A stretch of DNA of 64,000 bases from the NCBI GenBank assembly GCA_047967505.1, contig CM106538.1; one strand, 5' to 3'. Numbering within the stretch: the stretch's first letter is position 1; every line of letters starts with the position of its first letter. The position numbers were made by a program, and so were the translations under genes. Under the pieces are notes generated by a model. It saw only the letters and a list, made by a program, of their open reading frames with translations. It ran no database searches and was not told the origin of the DNA. Shown here piece by piece: positions 31,820 to 42,018 of the stretch. This stretch comes from Dipteris shenzhenensis (Eukaryota > Polypodiophyta > Polypodiopsida > Gleicheniales).

Positions 31820-33010
31820 GCTATCTCTAAAGAGAGAAAAGTAGAGCACCTTTGGATCTCATGGTACACTGTGGATCTGAAAATGAAATGCTCCTCCAAA
31901 TCAATCTCTTGTAGATCACAAAAGGTGCATATGCGCCTCTCCCTGGGTACTCCCTCAACTTGACCACTCTCGATGAGGAGCCGATGTGAAGGGACCCGAA
32001 ACTGCCCAATAGCGATCCTCAGTGCATGGAAAAGATGGATCCGAGTATATCTCGAGGATCAACAAAGCCCTCCTATGAACTGCATAGGCAATGATCTTTG
32101 TAGAAGCTAAGCTTCACTGGGAGCTCACTCGGTTCCAACCAGGTCCAGAATGTGTCTAGCTGCAGGAGGTCCTCACGTATGACCCAGTTGACCTCGTGGT
32201 ACCCAGGTGGGAGAAATGGCATGTCATTGCTGTATTGAAAGGGAGGAAGTCTATCCATGTGGAGTCCCAATCTCTCGAACCACCTGTATGCACGGGTATA
32301 CCACCATCTCTGCTCACTCGCAACTACTAGGACCATAGACGAGAATAGTGCTAACCATGGTAGTCTACAACGTCCTGAAGTGCAGTCTCCATACCCTCTA
32401 ACATGCCATAGATACGTGAAGATCTGGAATGCTACATCAAGCTGTAATGGGGATGATCCAAACTTAGCCTGGATATCTGGTGGGAAACCAACGGCTTAGT
32501 GTGAATCATCCGTGATAGCATAAGAACATGTAGATGCTCCACCCGAGCCCACTTTGCATCTGAGAGATCCGACCCCCAACAAGAGCTGTCGTACATCCCA
32601 ATTGGTCTGACCAAGGAATTAAATAGAAGGGCCTTGGTCCGAGGGTCTAGGAAGTGCGAGTGGAAGAATTGCCTCTCTAACCGGGCTAGACAGGCATATC
32701 CTCTACTGAAATGGGCCTGCATCACCGGTCTCATCATAAAGAGAGGGCCAGAAAAGAGAACCCCTAGGTATGTGTAGGATGAAACAATCTCAACCGATGA
32801 TCAATCAAAGGTGAACCGCTCTCTATGCATGCCTGCTCTGGATGTATTAACCTTGGTCTTACCAAGATTGACCATCAAATCATGTGACTCGCAAAAGACT
32901 GTAATGCATCTAAATGTCTCTAGAGGCCCTCCACAGAGGAAGATAGGAGTACCATATCATCTGCGTATAGTAAAATCTGAATCAAAGCGCTAGCAAGAGA
33001 GCATCTAGCC
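31820..33010 (-). pseudogene. LINE remnant: RT palm to C-terminal zinc motif
   Basis: The minus strand encodes IQILLYADDMVLLSS (intact YADD), LQSFCESHDLMVNLGKTKV, SLVRPIGMYDSSCWGSDLSD, a long region to QFRVPSHRLLIESGQ, and finally RRICTFCDLQEIDLEEHFIF, the C-terminal Cys/His motif of plant LINEs, ending at a TAG near 31823. Three or more frame breaks occur. It lies in the same direction as PTAC10, within its 5.1-kb intron. Confidence 0.75.
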
Positions 33011-33565
33011 CCTCTTTGGTTGGCCCACAGACCTGCTGGCCAGCCAGATTAAGTGCTTACTCCTATCTACCTAAGCCTCTCCTATTAACGCATGGAGCAG
33101 AGAATGAGTTGCGGCAGCAGTTCCTTCAGTCTGAGGGAACCTACAATGAGCCTGTTATCTCTGGTTCATTCTTTTTATCTGCTGCAATCAAATCCAGATC
33201 AGTAAAACTGAGTATTTCGTCAGGTGACCTTGTGTGAGGTGCTTAGTTGTTGTGGACTTCTCAGCCTCGGCACATCTCCTTCTATTTTTCTACAACTTGC
33301 ACAAGGAAGTGTCACTGGAGGCCAAGGTTGTTGGATAATATGGGTCAACTCCCCGCATTTTAGCCCCCATATGAGGGGAGCAAAGGGAAATGATACCCAT
33401 AGAAAAATAGAGGGTGTGATCAGGCAATGAGAACCTGCCACATGGACAGGGAACGGGCTGCCATGTGGGCAGGACCTCAGGGGCCAGATGCGCCATGTTA
33501 CGGCAGATGCATGGTTGGACAAGCACCAAGCAAAAACTTCTGAGATATGTTGACAGTCCACAGGT
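33011..33565. other. Intron sequence, nothing recognised
   Basis: Short open stretches occur on both strands without known motifs. Confidence 0.4.
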
Positions 33566-34000
33566 TCAAAGGGAAGACCCAAGGATCCTAATGAGCTGGT
33601 AGAACATCTCTCGCGATTGGAAGAACATTTCAAACTTTATCCAATGACTAAGGAGGGCAAGATCCTTTATGTTGGCATTCACTTGGACAACTATGCCCAT
33701 TCTTGGTGGAGGAAGATGAGGAGTTCATCATGAAGCCAATTTTTCCTCTTTCCATACCATTCATCAGGCTTTTGCAAGCAGCCGGTGCGTAAACGGCAGT
33801 ACATCCAAGGATTGAAGCCCTATGTTGCCTCACACATGTGCGAGCTCAAGATCCTGGGAATTGAAGTACATAAACTTTTGGAGCTGTTTGAGCCCAAATA
33901 CAGCAGCTATAATGAAAATCATGTCAATTCCTCACATTTGGGCAGGACACCATATCCGAATATGCAATGCAAAGACAACTCCTTGGAGCTGCCATGCAGG
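33566..34000 (+). pseudogene. Ty3/gypsy gag fragment
   Basis: In two frames it reads DPNELVEHLSRLEEHFKLYP, YAHSWWRKMR, then VRKRQYIQGLKPYVASHMCE and VHKLLELFEPKYSSYNEN. The WW motif and the GL.P.V stretch are typical of gypsy capsid. Short and frameshifted. Confidence 0.55.
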
Positions 34001-34844
34001 TATATGGCATTGCAGTCAGTCAATGGTTATATGAAACGTCAAGAGCAAGACACAAAGGGGTGTGCAAGGCACAAAGGGGAAAGGTCAAGGTCTATGTGAT
34101 CTGAAGCTTCTTGACGACAAGATCTATGTGATTCTAAAGCTTCTTGATGACGAGCTTGTCAGGATGGGTCGATACTTATTGTTTGCATGACCCAGAAAGT
34201 GCCACAACATCAGTGGCAAAGAGCTACATCCATTTTCCTTTTGAGACAAGTGACATGCATGATGGAGTAAGCTCTTTCTGCAGTAGGGAGCTTGGGATGT
34301 ATGGCCATCAATTACAAGTTTATAGGAGAAAATTAGTTTAGGCAGGAATGCTTGCAATAAAGGCCAAAATGGGCCAATTTAGTGAATTAGGCTAATTTGG
34401 CTAGGGGTTTTTGGTTGTTCTAGACACGGCTAAAAAGCATATAGTGGTAAGGACTGTGTAAGTCCACCTCCCTCACATTTTGATATGACATCTTCACTCC
34501 CTACTCTACTCAGCTCTCCTGCATTCCTCTCCAAATATCCTATGCAAGCTCTATCTTTTTCTACCCCCCTCTCTGTGTTTCACTCTTGTGCCCTTCTTCC
34601 CCTTTCCCTACGTAGCTGCTTTTGTATCCTTTTCAAAGCATATATAGAAGGTACTTTTATTCCATCCTGCGTCACCATAAGACTTACACATCATTTACAT
34701 GAATGATCCGCATTAATAATGCAACCAATGCAAGTCTACTAGAGCATGTAAAAGTTCCATATTTATCAAAAGGCAGTAGTCCACATGACTTTCCATCCTC
34801 AGTGTGCCTGGCAGCATGAAAAGCAGGGTCTATTAGAGGCTTAC
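34001..34844. other. Intron sequence, nothing recognised
   Basis: 34090-34150 contains two imperfect copies of GATCT.AAGCTTCTTGACGA. Nothing else was identified. Confidence 0.35.
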
Positions 34845-34918
34845 CCATCATGTACTCCACCAAAATATACAAAAGCTCCTTCGTATAAATGCACATATGT
34901 GACTTCTCCCAGATAATG
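34845..34918 (-). CDS. PTAC10: PTAC10 exon, first half of S1 domain
   Basis: This 74-bp exon encodes 24 codons plus two bases: HYLGEVTYVHLYEGAFVYFG followed by GVHDG. The pattern G-x-V-x-x-V-x-x-Y-x-G-A-F-V is the beta-strand signature of an S1 RNA-binding fold. The acceptor is CATGCAG and the donor is GTAAGC. The phase-2 end (GG) combines with the single G that starts the exon at 29726 to give glycine, followed by tryptophan. The following intron is 5.1 kb and holds an old LINE. Confidence 0.8.
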
Positions 34919-35093
34919 CTGCATGGACACAGGTTTTTAAAAATGACATTACTGAACAGGTGATCGCCCAAAAAAAAGGATAAAGGACTGGACATGGTAG
35001 CAAGAAAACCGATAACAGTCATTACGAATTTGTGCAGCATGCACATGTTTCAAAAATAATGTAACTGATGCAGGTTAATATAAGAAAAGATAC

Positions 35094-35123
35094 CTGTCCA
35101 GGATATATAAATGGAAGCTCGTA
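35094..35123 (-). CDS. PTAC10: PTAC10 exon just before the S1 domain (30-bp mini-exon)
   Basis: This exon encodes YELPFIYPGQ and is phase 0 at both ends. The donor is GTATCT at 35093-35088. The acceptor chosen is the CAG just above 35123, and an alternative AG lies six bases further upstream, so the 5' edge is uncertain. In-frame stops lie a few codons upstream, so the exon must start close to here. The match to the family is the ELP..IYPGQ stretch preceding the S1 domain. It is short, so it is supported mainly by joining in frame to the next exon. Confidence 0.6.
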
Positions 35124-36157
35124 CTGTCTCCAGCATTATCACATGCATCACATCCCCAACCAAAGGTGTAAACAAAAAATCCACAATGAAAATGCAAATG
35201 CTAGCATGAAAAAACATGAATTACGATTTCTTGAACCCCTCTTTGATTCCGAGTGTAATGAAGAGCCTTCCTAGAGAGCTTCAAACCACTGGATAGTTTC
35301 GATCATATATCAGACACAGGTCAGCTTGTTGGGTTTATGGCAACCTCTAGAATGGGAGGGGAGGACTCAAGCATATTTTAGCACTAAAATCCCATCCACT
35401 CACAATGACTGTCATGGTTACACTTTCATATATGAAAATGTAAAGGTTTTTAGAACTTGGACAAATCAGTTGCAAAGCCCTTGATGCACTTATCAAGCAG
35501 AATTTGCATGTCCAGTAATACAGAACAGCAATGAAAAGCTAAAAGGATTATTACACAATTCACACACAATTTTCATCATTGACATCATCAGTTCATCTGA
35601 CAAAGTTCAACTCATAATTCTTCTACAGAGACACTCATTTTATATCCACACCTGGACATTATGTGGCTGGTGATATGGAGGTCAAGTTAACCTAGGGTCG
35701 TGTAACCTAACCTCGGGACAGTGAGAACATGAAATACCTTTGGTACAATTAGGGCAGTCTTAGGGTTGAGACAATTAAGTGTGAGCCTTAGCTTGTTTGG
35801 GGCATTTTTGGGAGTGGGGCCTCCTCAGGATACCCAAACGAGCATCCAAGTAACAAAATGCTTACACCATCTAGCTGATAGGGCAGAGAGAATTTATCAC
35901 AATATCAGTAGGCCACAACATGGGCAAAAACTTCACAAGGTGAAATTTGCATGTCCACTAATGCGGCAGAAATATATATCTAGATGAATCCAGAAACATG
36001 CCCAAACTCATCCTCTAAAATACAACACGTAGTGCAGTTTCAATCTCACGATAGTCGCTCACAAGATTGAAAACCATAAACTCCATCACGCATAGCAGGG
36101 ACAAGATACTGTGACATCCCCACTGACGTCATCAGCACCCAACAGTGGTTTGCAATC
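35124..36157. other. No recognised feature; probably PTAC10 intron or 5' flank
   Basis: No minus-strand stretch here continues the PTAC10 frame upstream of the 35094-35123 exon. The N-terminal coding part must lie further right, possibly beyond the Copia/gypsy nest, or be absent. Confidence 0.35.
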
Positions 36158-36640
36158 GTGCCACTGCGAAGCCGCCTCAAGTCATCCACGGTAAGCAAGG
36201 CACCACTGGAGGAGCAACCTCAGAAGAAGGGAAACAAACCCATAATGGAAGTGGAATCAATTGTGGAAGTACCAATTCAGATTTCATTGAGTAAGCTACT
36301 AAATCTTGTACCGCAATTTCACAAGCAGCTTCTGCAATCCATAGCCAAAGGGTCACAAATTCCAGCAGTGCTAACACTTCAGGCAGACTTAACACTAGTC
36401 GCACCAAGCCCATTGACAGATATGAGAGTTCCGGTCATCATTACTAAGGCACAGGGAAGGATATTCAAACAAGTTCTCATCAATAGTGGTTCAGGAGTTA
36501 ACATTGTCACACTGAAGACATGTCGGGAAATGGGATGGCTAGAATGGGAGCAGCAAGCGTTGTTCCACAATACATGCTTGTCTAGTAGCACAACACTTAG
36601 GAACTGTTGTCTGGTAGCGCAGCATTGTGCTATAGTAGTT
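36158..36640 (+). pseudogene. Ty3/gypsy pre-protease and protease fragment
   Basis: It encodes VEVPIQISLSKLLNLVPQFH, then FKQVLINSGSGVNIVTLKTC. The second is a retropepsin active site in which the catalytic Asp is Asn (NSGS). It runs into the target site of Copia-1 at 36660. Confidence 0.55.
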
Positions 36641-36660
36641 TGCGAGCTAAATGTCTGGTA

Positions 36661-36887
36661 TGTTGTAATTATCGCCATATTTCATGGCAGTGACCAATGT
36701 ATGGTCAATAAGTGAGTTAGGGGCACTTTTTCCCTCATTTCCTAACCACAGTTAGGATCCCTAACTACGGTTAGTGGATAGGATAAGGTTTTGTCAATTA
36801 GGCAAAACCTTCTCCTTTTGTATGTTCTCTCTCTCTCTTATTCAGTACGTTTTGTGTGGCTTGCTCTCCATCTCTCGTTTTCCTTCA
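36661..36887 (+). repeat. Copia-1 5' LTR and primer site
   Basis: 227 bp, TGTTGTAATT...TTTTCCTTCA. The primer site TGGTATCAGAGCC starts at 36890. It contains AACTACGGTTAG and ACAAAACCTT blocks shared with Copia-3 LTRs, so the two belong to one lineage. Confidence 0.9.
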
Positions 36888-36949
36888 TTTGGTATCAGAG
36901 CCCAGCTTCTGGACCTGCCTCTGCTTATGTCCATCTCCTACTCCAGCCA

Positions 36950-37395
36950 GGAATCCGTACAAGCAGCTCAATACAGCTCGTGTGCTGCTCCGTCGACACT
37001 ACCCGTACAACTCGGCCGTCAAGCTCCCCGTACATCGTACGGATTGACTCTTCGTCGCCATACGTACCTGCAGCTCCAACCCGCCCATACAACACCTGCA
37101 CACTCCGTCCGTACAGGGTACCACATCATACAACGACTGTACGCTCTCCGTGTAGCTCCCATACAACAGTATGGCTCCAGACTGTTCATCGTCCGTACAC
37201 GCCTTAATGTCCTTGTCTGTACTGCTCGCCATCCGTACAGGAGCCCGCAGTCCCTGCCCGTACACGTCCGTTTGTACTCCGTCTGTACAGCCGTACATTG
37301 CCCTACAGCCGTCCATTGCCCTACAGCCATACATTGCCATACAAGCCCGTCCGTACTCATTCTGGGCATCTGACCATATAGTCCGTACTGTACAA
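36950..37395 (+). promoter_or_regulatory. CCGTAC-rich array in Copia-1 leader
   Basis: At least ten CCGTAC or CGTACGG motifs occur in 440 bp between the primer site and gag, with irregular spacing and no single repeat unit. The open stretches here on both strands are by-products of the repetition. Confidence 0.7.
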
Positions 37396-37465
37396 ATTGT
37401 GGTGACGAATTCAGCTCCCCGGCGTCACGTTTTCTTGCAGGGTGCTTTTTTGCATTAAGCCATTG

Positions 37466-37650
37466 TTTGGCTGTGGAAATTTTTGGGGCAGATTTTCTTG
37501 CTTTGTAGGCTTTGCACATAAATCTGTAAATTTGGGGCTTTTGCAGGCAAATTGCAAAATTTGGGGCTTTCAGTAAATTTTCCCTCTTTCGGTTGCAATT
37601 TTCCCGCAAGAATTTGGGGCTTTTGCCATTTGGATGCAATTTGGCAGTGT
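37466..37650 (+). repeat. TTTGGGGCTTTTG repeats in Copia-1 leader
   Basis: Four to five copies of (A)ATTTGGGGCTTTTGC, often followed by GCAAATTGCA-like words, in about 180 bp. The same motif occurs in the Copia-3 leader at 45700-45905. Confidence 0.75.
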
Positions 37651-37905
37651 ACAAGCTGTTTGGCATCTTTGCAGCCAGTTTTGGACTCAGTTTGAATGGC
37701 ATTGAAGCACTGGTCCATTTTGTAGTGTTATTTTGGCAGCTTTTCATTTGCAGGACATTTTGGGTGCATTTTGAGCCTTTGATTGGCTTTGACAGTAAAG
37801 CTATCATTGTGGACAGATTTTTTGTCAGCTTTTGGGTTGTGCATCTTAAATCCCAGGAATGGATATTCTTGTCACATTTGCTGCATTTTGTTTTCTTTGG
37901 CAGTT

Positions 37906-38359
37906 ATGACCCAGAACAATCCCAATGAAGTGTTTAGCATCCTCACACAGGAGGATAAGTTGGATGGTACCAATGACTCCTTATGGAGTTTCATGGTACG
38001 CAATATTTTAGTTGGCAAACATTTGTGGGATTATGTCATTGAGGATGAGACACGGCCAGAGAATGTGGTTGCACTTGCCACTCCTCCTCAACAAGGTGGA
38101 GGAAGGGGTAGAGGACAAGCTCAGGGCAGAGGACAAGTGCCAGGTGCACTAGCTGCTGCAGTGGTGCCTCCCACACACGAACAGAAAAGGTGGGATTCAC
38201 GTGATGCACAAGCACTTTCAGCAATCTCCCTTTCTGTCAAAAGAATTATTATTCCGCACATTCGGTCATACAAGAACTCAAAGGCAGCTTGGGATATTTT
38301 GGAGAGTATGTTTTCAACCCACAATGATGCCAGGGTCTCTTTCCTAAAGAGAGAGTTGA
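37906..38359 (+). pseudogene. Copia-1 gag, N-terminal half
   Basis: Starts MTQNNPNEVFSILTQEDKLD. The GTNDSLWSFMVRNILVGKHL stretch and the GGGRGRGQAQGRGQ basic/glycine patch match Copia-3 gag, as does KAAWDILESMFSTHNDARVS. Cut after KREL by Copia-2. Confidence 0.85.
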
Positions 38360-38965
38360 TGTTAGAACAGTCACTGCCCCGCCTGCGAGCCCCCGTTTTG
38401 AGGGGACAAGGGGGCAGGGGACTGTAGGGGGGCAGGGGACTGTAGGGGAGTAGGGGACAGAGGATCTACCAGGCTGGAAATCCGTGCCGCAAAGGAGAGG
38501 GGTGCGGCCCTTCTACGCAGCTCTTGGAGCAGGAAACGGCGCGGCAGCAGCAACCCATGTGCTTGTGCTGGGCACATGGGCCCTTTTATAGGGATGGGCC
38601 AAGCCAACCAACCAGGTCAGTGGAGGCCAGCCTACAGGTTGGTGCTGCAAGCAGGGGGCCGACCCCCTGCTGGTCGGTTTTTACAGCCCCAAGCAGGGCC
38701 TATATAAAGCCCCCTCTCCCCCCCTCATTTCTCATCACCTGCACAGACTGCCTTGCACACAGGCAAGTGCACAAAGGGACAGAAGTGGCTCAGCACTTGA
38801 CAGCAACCTTTGTCTGTTTGTACATGCTCACCCGGTGAGCTTTTGTCTGCCCACGATTGTGAAAGAATATATTGGAGTTTTGACCATCTCTTTCTCCATC
38901 TCTCTGAGTGTTGTATGAGCTAGATCAAGAGTGAGGTGTGTGTGATTCTATCCTCTATTCCATCA
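38360..38965 (+). repeat. Copia-2 5' LTR and primer site
   Basis: 606 bp, TGTTAGAACAG...TATTCCATCA, directly followed by TGGTATCAGAGC at 38966-38977. A TATATAAAGCC box lies at about 38700. Confidence 0.9.
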
Positions 38966-39099
38966 TGGTATCAGAGCTAGGTTCACAGCTCTAGATCGGA
39001 GTACCTCAGCAAGTAGGCGACTCCAATCGACACTCAGGTTTGCTGCGTGGTCAAGTTCTCCGCTGTAAATTCAGTTTACTGTTCTTTATTACAGCAAGG

Positions 39100-40290
39100 A
39101 TGGAGGACAAAGATTCTACTATTGCCTCTTCAGCCCCTTCTCTTCCTTCCTCCTCCTCGAAATTCCTCTCATTCACAATCCCAAACTTCGGAGAGTCAGG
39201 GAAGGTAGACGGGTCGAACTACCCGATCTGAAAGATGAAAATCCGGAGCCATCTTGTGGCCTGGAAGTTGTGGAAGCTAACAACGGGGGTGGAGGCAAAA
39301 CCGGAAGACTTGCTGGACAGCAAGGGGAAGATTGTCATTCTTGTGGATGGTGAAGAGCTTGAGAATTGGGAAGAGAGAGATGCCCACTCCCTAGCATTAA
39401 TCATTGGGACCACGGTGGACTCTGTTCTTCCGCACATCCAAATAGCCGAGACGTCTGCAGAGGCGTGGGCTATCCTGAAGGATTTGTATGAAACTGATAA
39501 TACATCTCGAATTTTGATGCTCCAACATCAACTGTACAATCTAGACATGACTAAGGCAGACAATGTTCATGACTATCTAACAAAAGTCAAGGTGGTAAGG
39601 GACCAGCTCGCGGCAGTTGGTCAAAAGGTAGATTCAAGTCAACTAGCACTGTTGATTTTACACAAGCTACCTCAAAGTTTTAAGAGTTTCGTGACTACGA
39701 TCACTGCAAGACAGAGGACCAAGTCTCTCACCTTCGAGGAGCTTGGGCCTTTACTATTGCAAGAAGAGGCTTGGGAAAAATTGTTTACTCAATCGGACAA
39801 GAAGGCTCTCGTAGCAAGGGACAAGCCCGGCAAGGGTAAGTTCAAAGACTCCAAGAACAAAAGCAAGACCGAGGATGCAAAGAAAAAGAGGCAGATGAAG
39901 TGCTTCTACTGTGAGAAGCTTGGTCATTCTGCTAAAGAGTGCCGCAAGAAGAAGGCGGCGGACCTCAAGAAGAGGGAGTCCAAGTCCAAGGAGGAGCCAA
40001 AGACTGAATCAGCAAATGTCACAACCGGCGCTCTCTTCATCATCACTGAGTACTACTCCGCTTATGCAGTCAGTGAAGGAGAGGAAGGTTGGTATGTGGA
40101 CAGTGGAGCTTCAAAGCACATGTCCAACAAGGAGTAGTTCAAAACCATGGAAGGTACGCATCTCGATTCCAATGTCACTGTTGGGGATAACCGGTCATGC
40201 CCTGTGAAGGGTGTCGGTAGTATTCCATTCATAACGATTGTAGGAAACGAGGAGTTGATTTCCGGTGTACTGTATGTACCGAATTTGTAA
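39100..40290 (+). pseudogene. Copia-2 gag and protease
   Basis: ATG at 39100 (MEDKDSTIASSAPS). Codon 44 is TGA where a Trp is expected (NYPI-stop-KMK). The frame then stays open for 301 codons with capsid (SAEAWAILKDLYETDN), an intact CCHC knuckle CFYCEKLGHSAKEC and the retropepsin site WYVDSGASKHMS. A TAG at 40135-40137 and a one-base loss near 40290 follow. Confidence 0.85.
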
Positions 40291-40299
40291 CCTATTGTC

Positions 40300-40791
40300 T
40301 GTCAATCAGATGGACAAGCACAATATGTCGGTCTTATTCGACAACGGCAAGGTCACTGTCACATCCAAGGCAAATGGATAGGTGGTGGCTCAAGGTGTCG
40401 AGGAGCATGGGCTATATCGGCTCAACGCTCTGTTGGTGCACGGGGACCATGGCGAATCCAAATTATGGCATGAGCGGTTCAATCAAGTCAACGATGGCAC
40501 TCTCTCCAAGATGCAGAAGACAAAGATGGTGGATGGACTTCCACCGATTGCGGTCAATGATCGTGTCTGCAGGGCTTGTGTGGAAGGCAAGCAACACAGG
40601 GACAAGTTCCCACACGAGGCCTCATCACAAGCCAAGAAGCCGCTCGAGTTGGTTCACGCCGACATCTGCGGACCAATGTCAACAAATTCATTCGCAAGTT
40701 CGCAGTATTCTCTTATTAGAGGATGATTTCAGTCGCATGACGTGGGTATTCTGCTTGGCCAAGAAATCTTAAGCTTTCGAGAAATTCAAAG
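40300..40791 (+). pseudogene. Copia-2 pre-integrase and integrase start
   Basis: SKLWHERFNQVNDGTLSKMQ (the second zinc His is lost, GH became NQ), then VCRACVEGKQHRDKF, then ELVHADICGPM with the first catalytic Asp, and DDFSRMTWVFCLAKKS. It is interrupted at 40791 by Copia-3. Confidence 0.8.
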
Positions 40792-40828
40792 AGAGCAGAG
40801 AGCAAGGTCAACCCGCTCTGATACCAAA

Positions 40829-41101
40829 TGTGAGGAGATGGTGAGTGAGAGAGAGTAAGAGAGAGTGAGAGCTGGAAGCTGGGAAGCTGAAAGCTGAGTT
40901 GCAATAGAAGAGTGTGAAAGAGTACAACTCAATGAGAGAGAGATAAGGTTTTGTCCTAGTGACAAAACCTTAGTAGTCACTGACCATAATTAGTGAACTA
41001 ACTGCGGTTAGGGGGAAAAACCTCTTAAAGAGGGAAAAGTGCATCTAACTAGCTTATTATATTACATTGGTCACTGCTGAATTATATCTATAATTCTAAC
41101 A
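40829..41101 (-). repeat. Copia-3 3' LTR
   Basis: 273 bp, on the minus strand TGTTAGAATT...TCCTCACA. The inner side at 41102 is a CCCCCCTGCAGTG polypurine complement. Unusually, primer site and leader (40792-40828) follow it on the outer side. Confidence 0.9.
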
Positions 41102-41136
41102 CCCCCCTGCAGTGCCAATGTCATGTACAAGGCTGA

Positions 41137-42018
41137 TCAATCACCAAACGGATATAAGTTCAGGGCACTGCAAAATGCCTCAAACTTTTCACGTGGTAGT
41201 GCTTTGGTGAAAATATCTGCAACGTTGTCATGTGTGGACACAAAGATCATACTGATCTCTCTTGCATGCAACTTCTCTCTGACGTAGTGATAGTGAACCT
41301 CAATGTGCTTCGTGCGAGCATGAAACACTGGATTCTTTGCCACTGCAATGGCACTCTGACTATCAGTGAGAATTGGAGAAGGACCCTCTAAAGACAGATG
41401 AAGATCAGCAAATAGACGTCGCAGCCAGACACATTCAACTGTTGCTATGAAAGCTGCCCTGTACTCAACTTCACATGATGAGGTAGCCACTGTAGATTGT
41501 TTCTTGCTCAGCCAGGAAATGCAAGATTTACCCAAAAAGAAACAATTGCCACTAGTGGACTGCCTAGTGTCATAATCACCAACCCAATCTGAATCACTGT
41601 AGGCATGCATCTGCAAGTCACCCCCCCTAGGAAATAGCAAGCCAAAAGACTTTGTGCCCTGCAAATAACGGAAGATGCGCTTAACTGCCTGCCAATGCAT
41701 AGTTTTTGGGCTGTGCATGTACCTGCTCACCTGAGATACTGCAAACTGAATATCAGGTCTAGTGTTGCAGAGATATATGAGGCATCCAACAGCCTGACTG
41801 TAAAGTGTGGCATCAACTGATTCTCCTGCATCATGCATTGTGAGTTTCAGCCCTAGCTCCATGGGAGTGGCTATGGGCTTACTCTCATGCATGTTAAATC
41901 TGTCCAAGAGTTTCTGAACATACTTGGACTGAGACATAGCAGTGCCACGTCTCTCATGAGAGAACTGGATCCCCAAATAAAAGTGAAGCAGCCCCAAATC
42001 TGACATGTCAAAGTTGGT
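41137..42018 (-). CDS. Copia-3 RT C-terminal part and RNase H
   Basis: In frame with the upstream pol after one TAG. Contains FDMSDLGLLHFYLGIQFSHE, MSQSKYVQKLLDRF, the RNase H sites AYSDSDWVGDYDTRQSTSG (Asp), ATSSCEVEYRA (Glu), ILTDSQSAIA (Asp) and NVADIFTKALP. Ends naturally at YPFGD. Confidence 0.9.
   Translation of the reverse strand, partial: TNFDMSDLGLLHFYLGIQFSHERRGTAMSQSKYVQKLLDRFNMHESKPIATPMELGLKLTMHDAGESVDATLYSQAVGCLIYLCNTRPDIQFAVSQVSRYMHSPKTMHWQAVKRIFRYLQGTKSFGLLFPRGGDLQMHAYSDSDWVGDYDTRQSTSGNCFFLGKSCISWLSKKQSTVATSSCEVEYRAAFIATVECVWLRRLFADLHLSLEGPSPILTDSQSAIAVAKNPVFHARTKHIEVHYHYVREKLHAREISMIFVSTHDNVADIFTKALPREKFEAFCSALNLYPFGD

Larger units (their letters stand above)
3404..35123 (-). 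other. PTAC10: PTAC10 (PAP3) orthologue, partial gene locus with giant introns
   Basis: Eight minus-strand exons (35094-35123, 34845-34918, 29645-29726, 29321-29394, 28752-28818, 28497-28589, 3593-3769, 3404-3454) join in a single open frame of about 212 codons. Each has GT/AG borders and compatible phases. The joined protein contains an S1/OB-fold RNA-binding segment, then the KRDPYRFRFP and NPNIDHL stretches, a proline/arginine-rich linker, and a WQIHMAEQMVLD stretch. I recognise this order from plant PTAC10, a nucleoid and plastid RNA polymerase-associated protein needed for chloroplast gene expression. Identification is from memory of the family, not a search. Introns are 175, 5118, 250, 502, 162, 24727 and 138 bp. 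The N-terminal part and the conserved C-terminal part were not found. Each visible exon is intact, so the gene may be functional. Confidence 0.8.

Noticed and set aside
36774-37807. Long ORFs on both strands over the CCGTAC array
   Set aside because: Open only because a short word is repeated. The region is the leader between primer site and gag of Copia-1.
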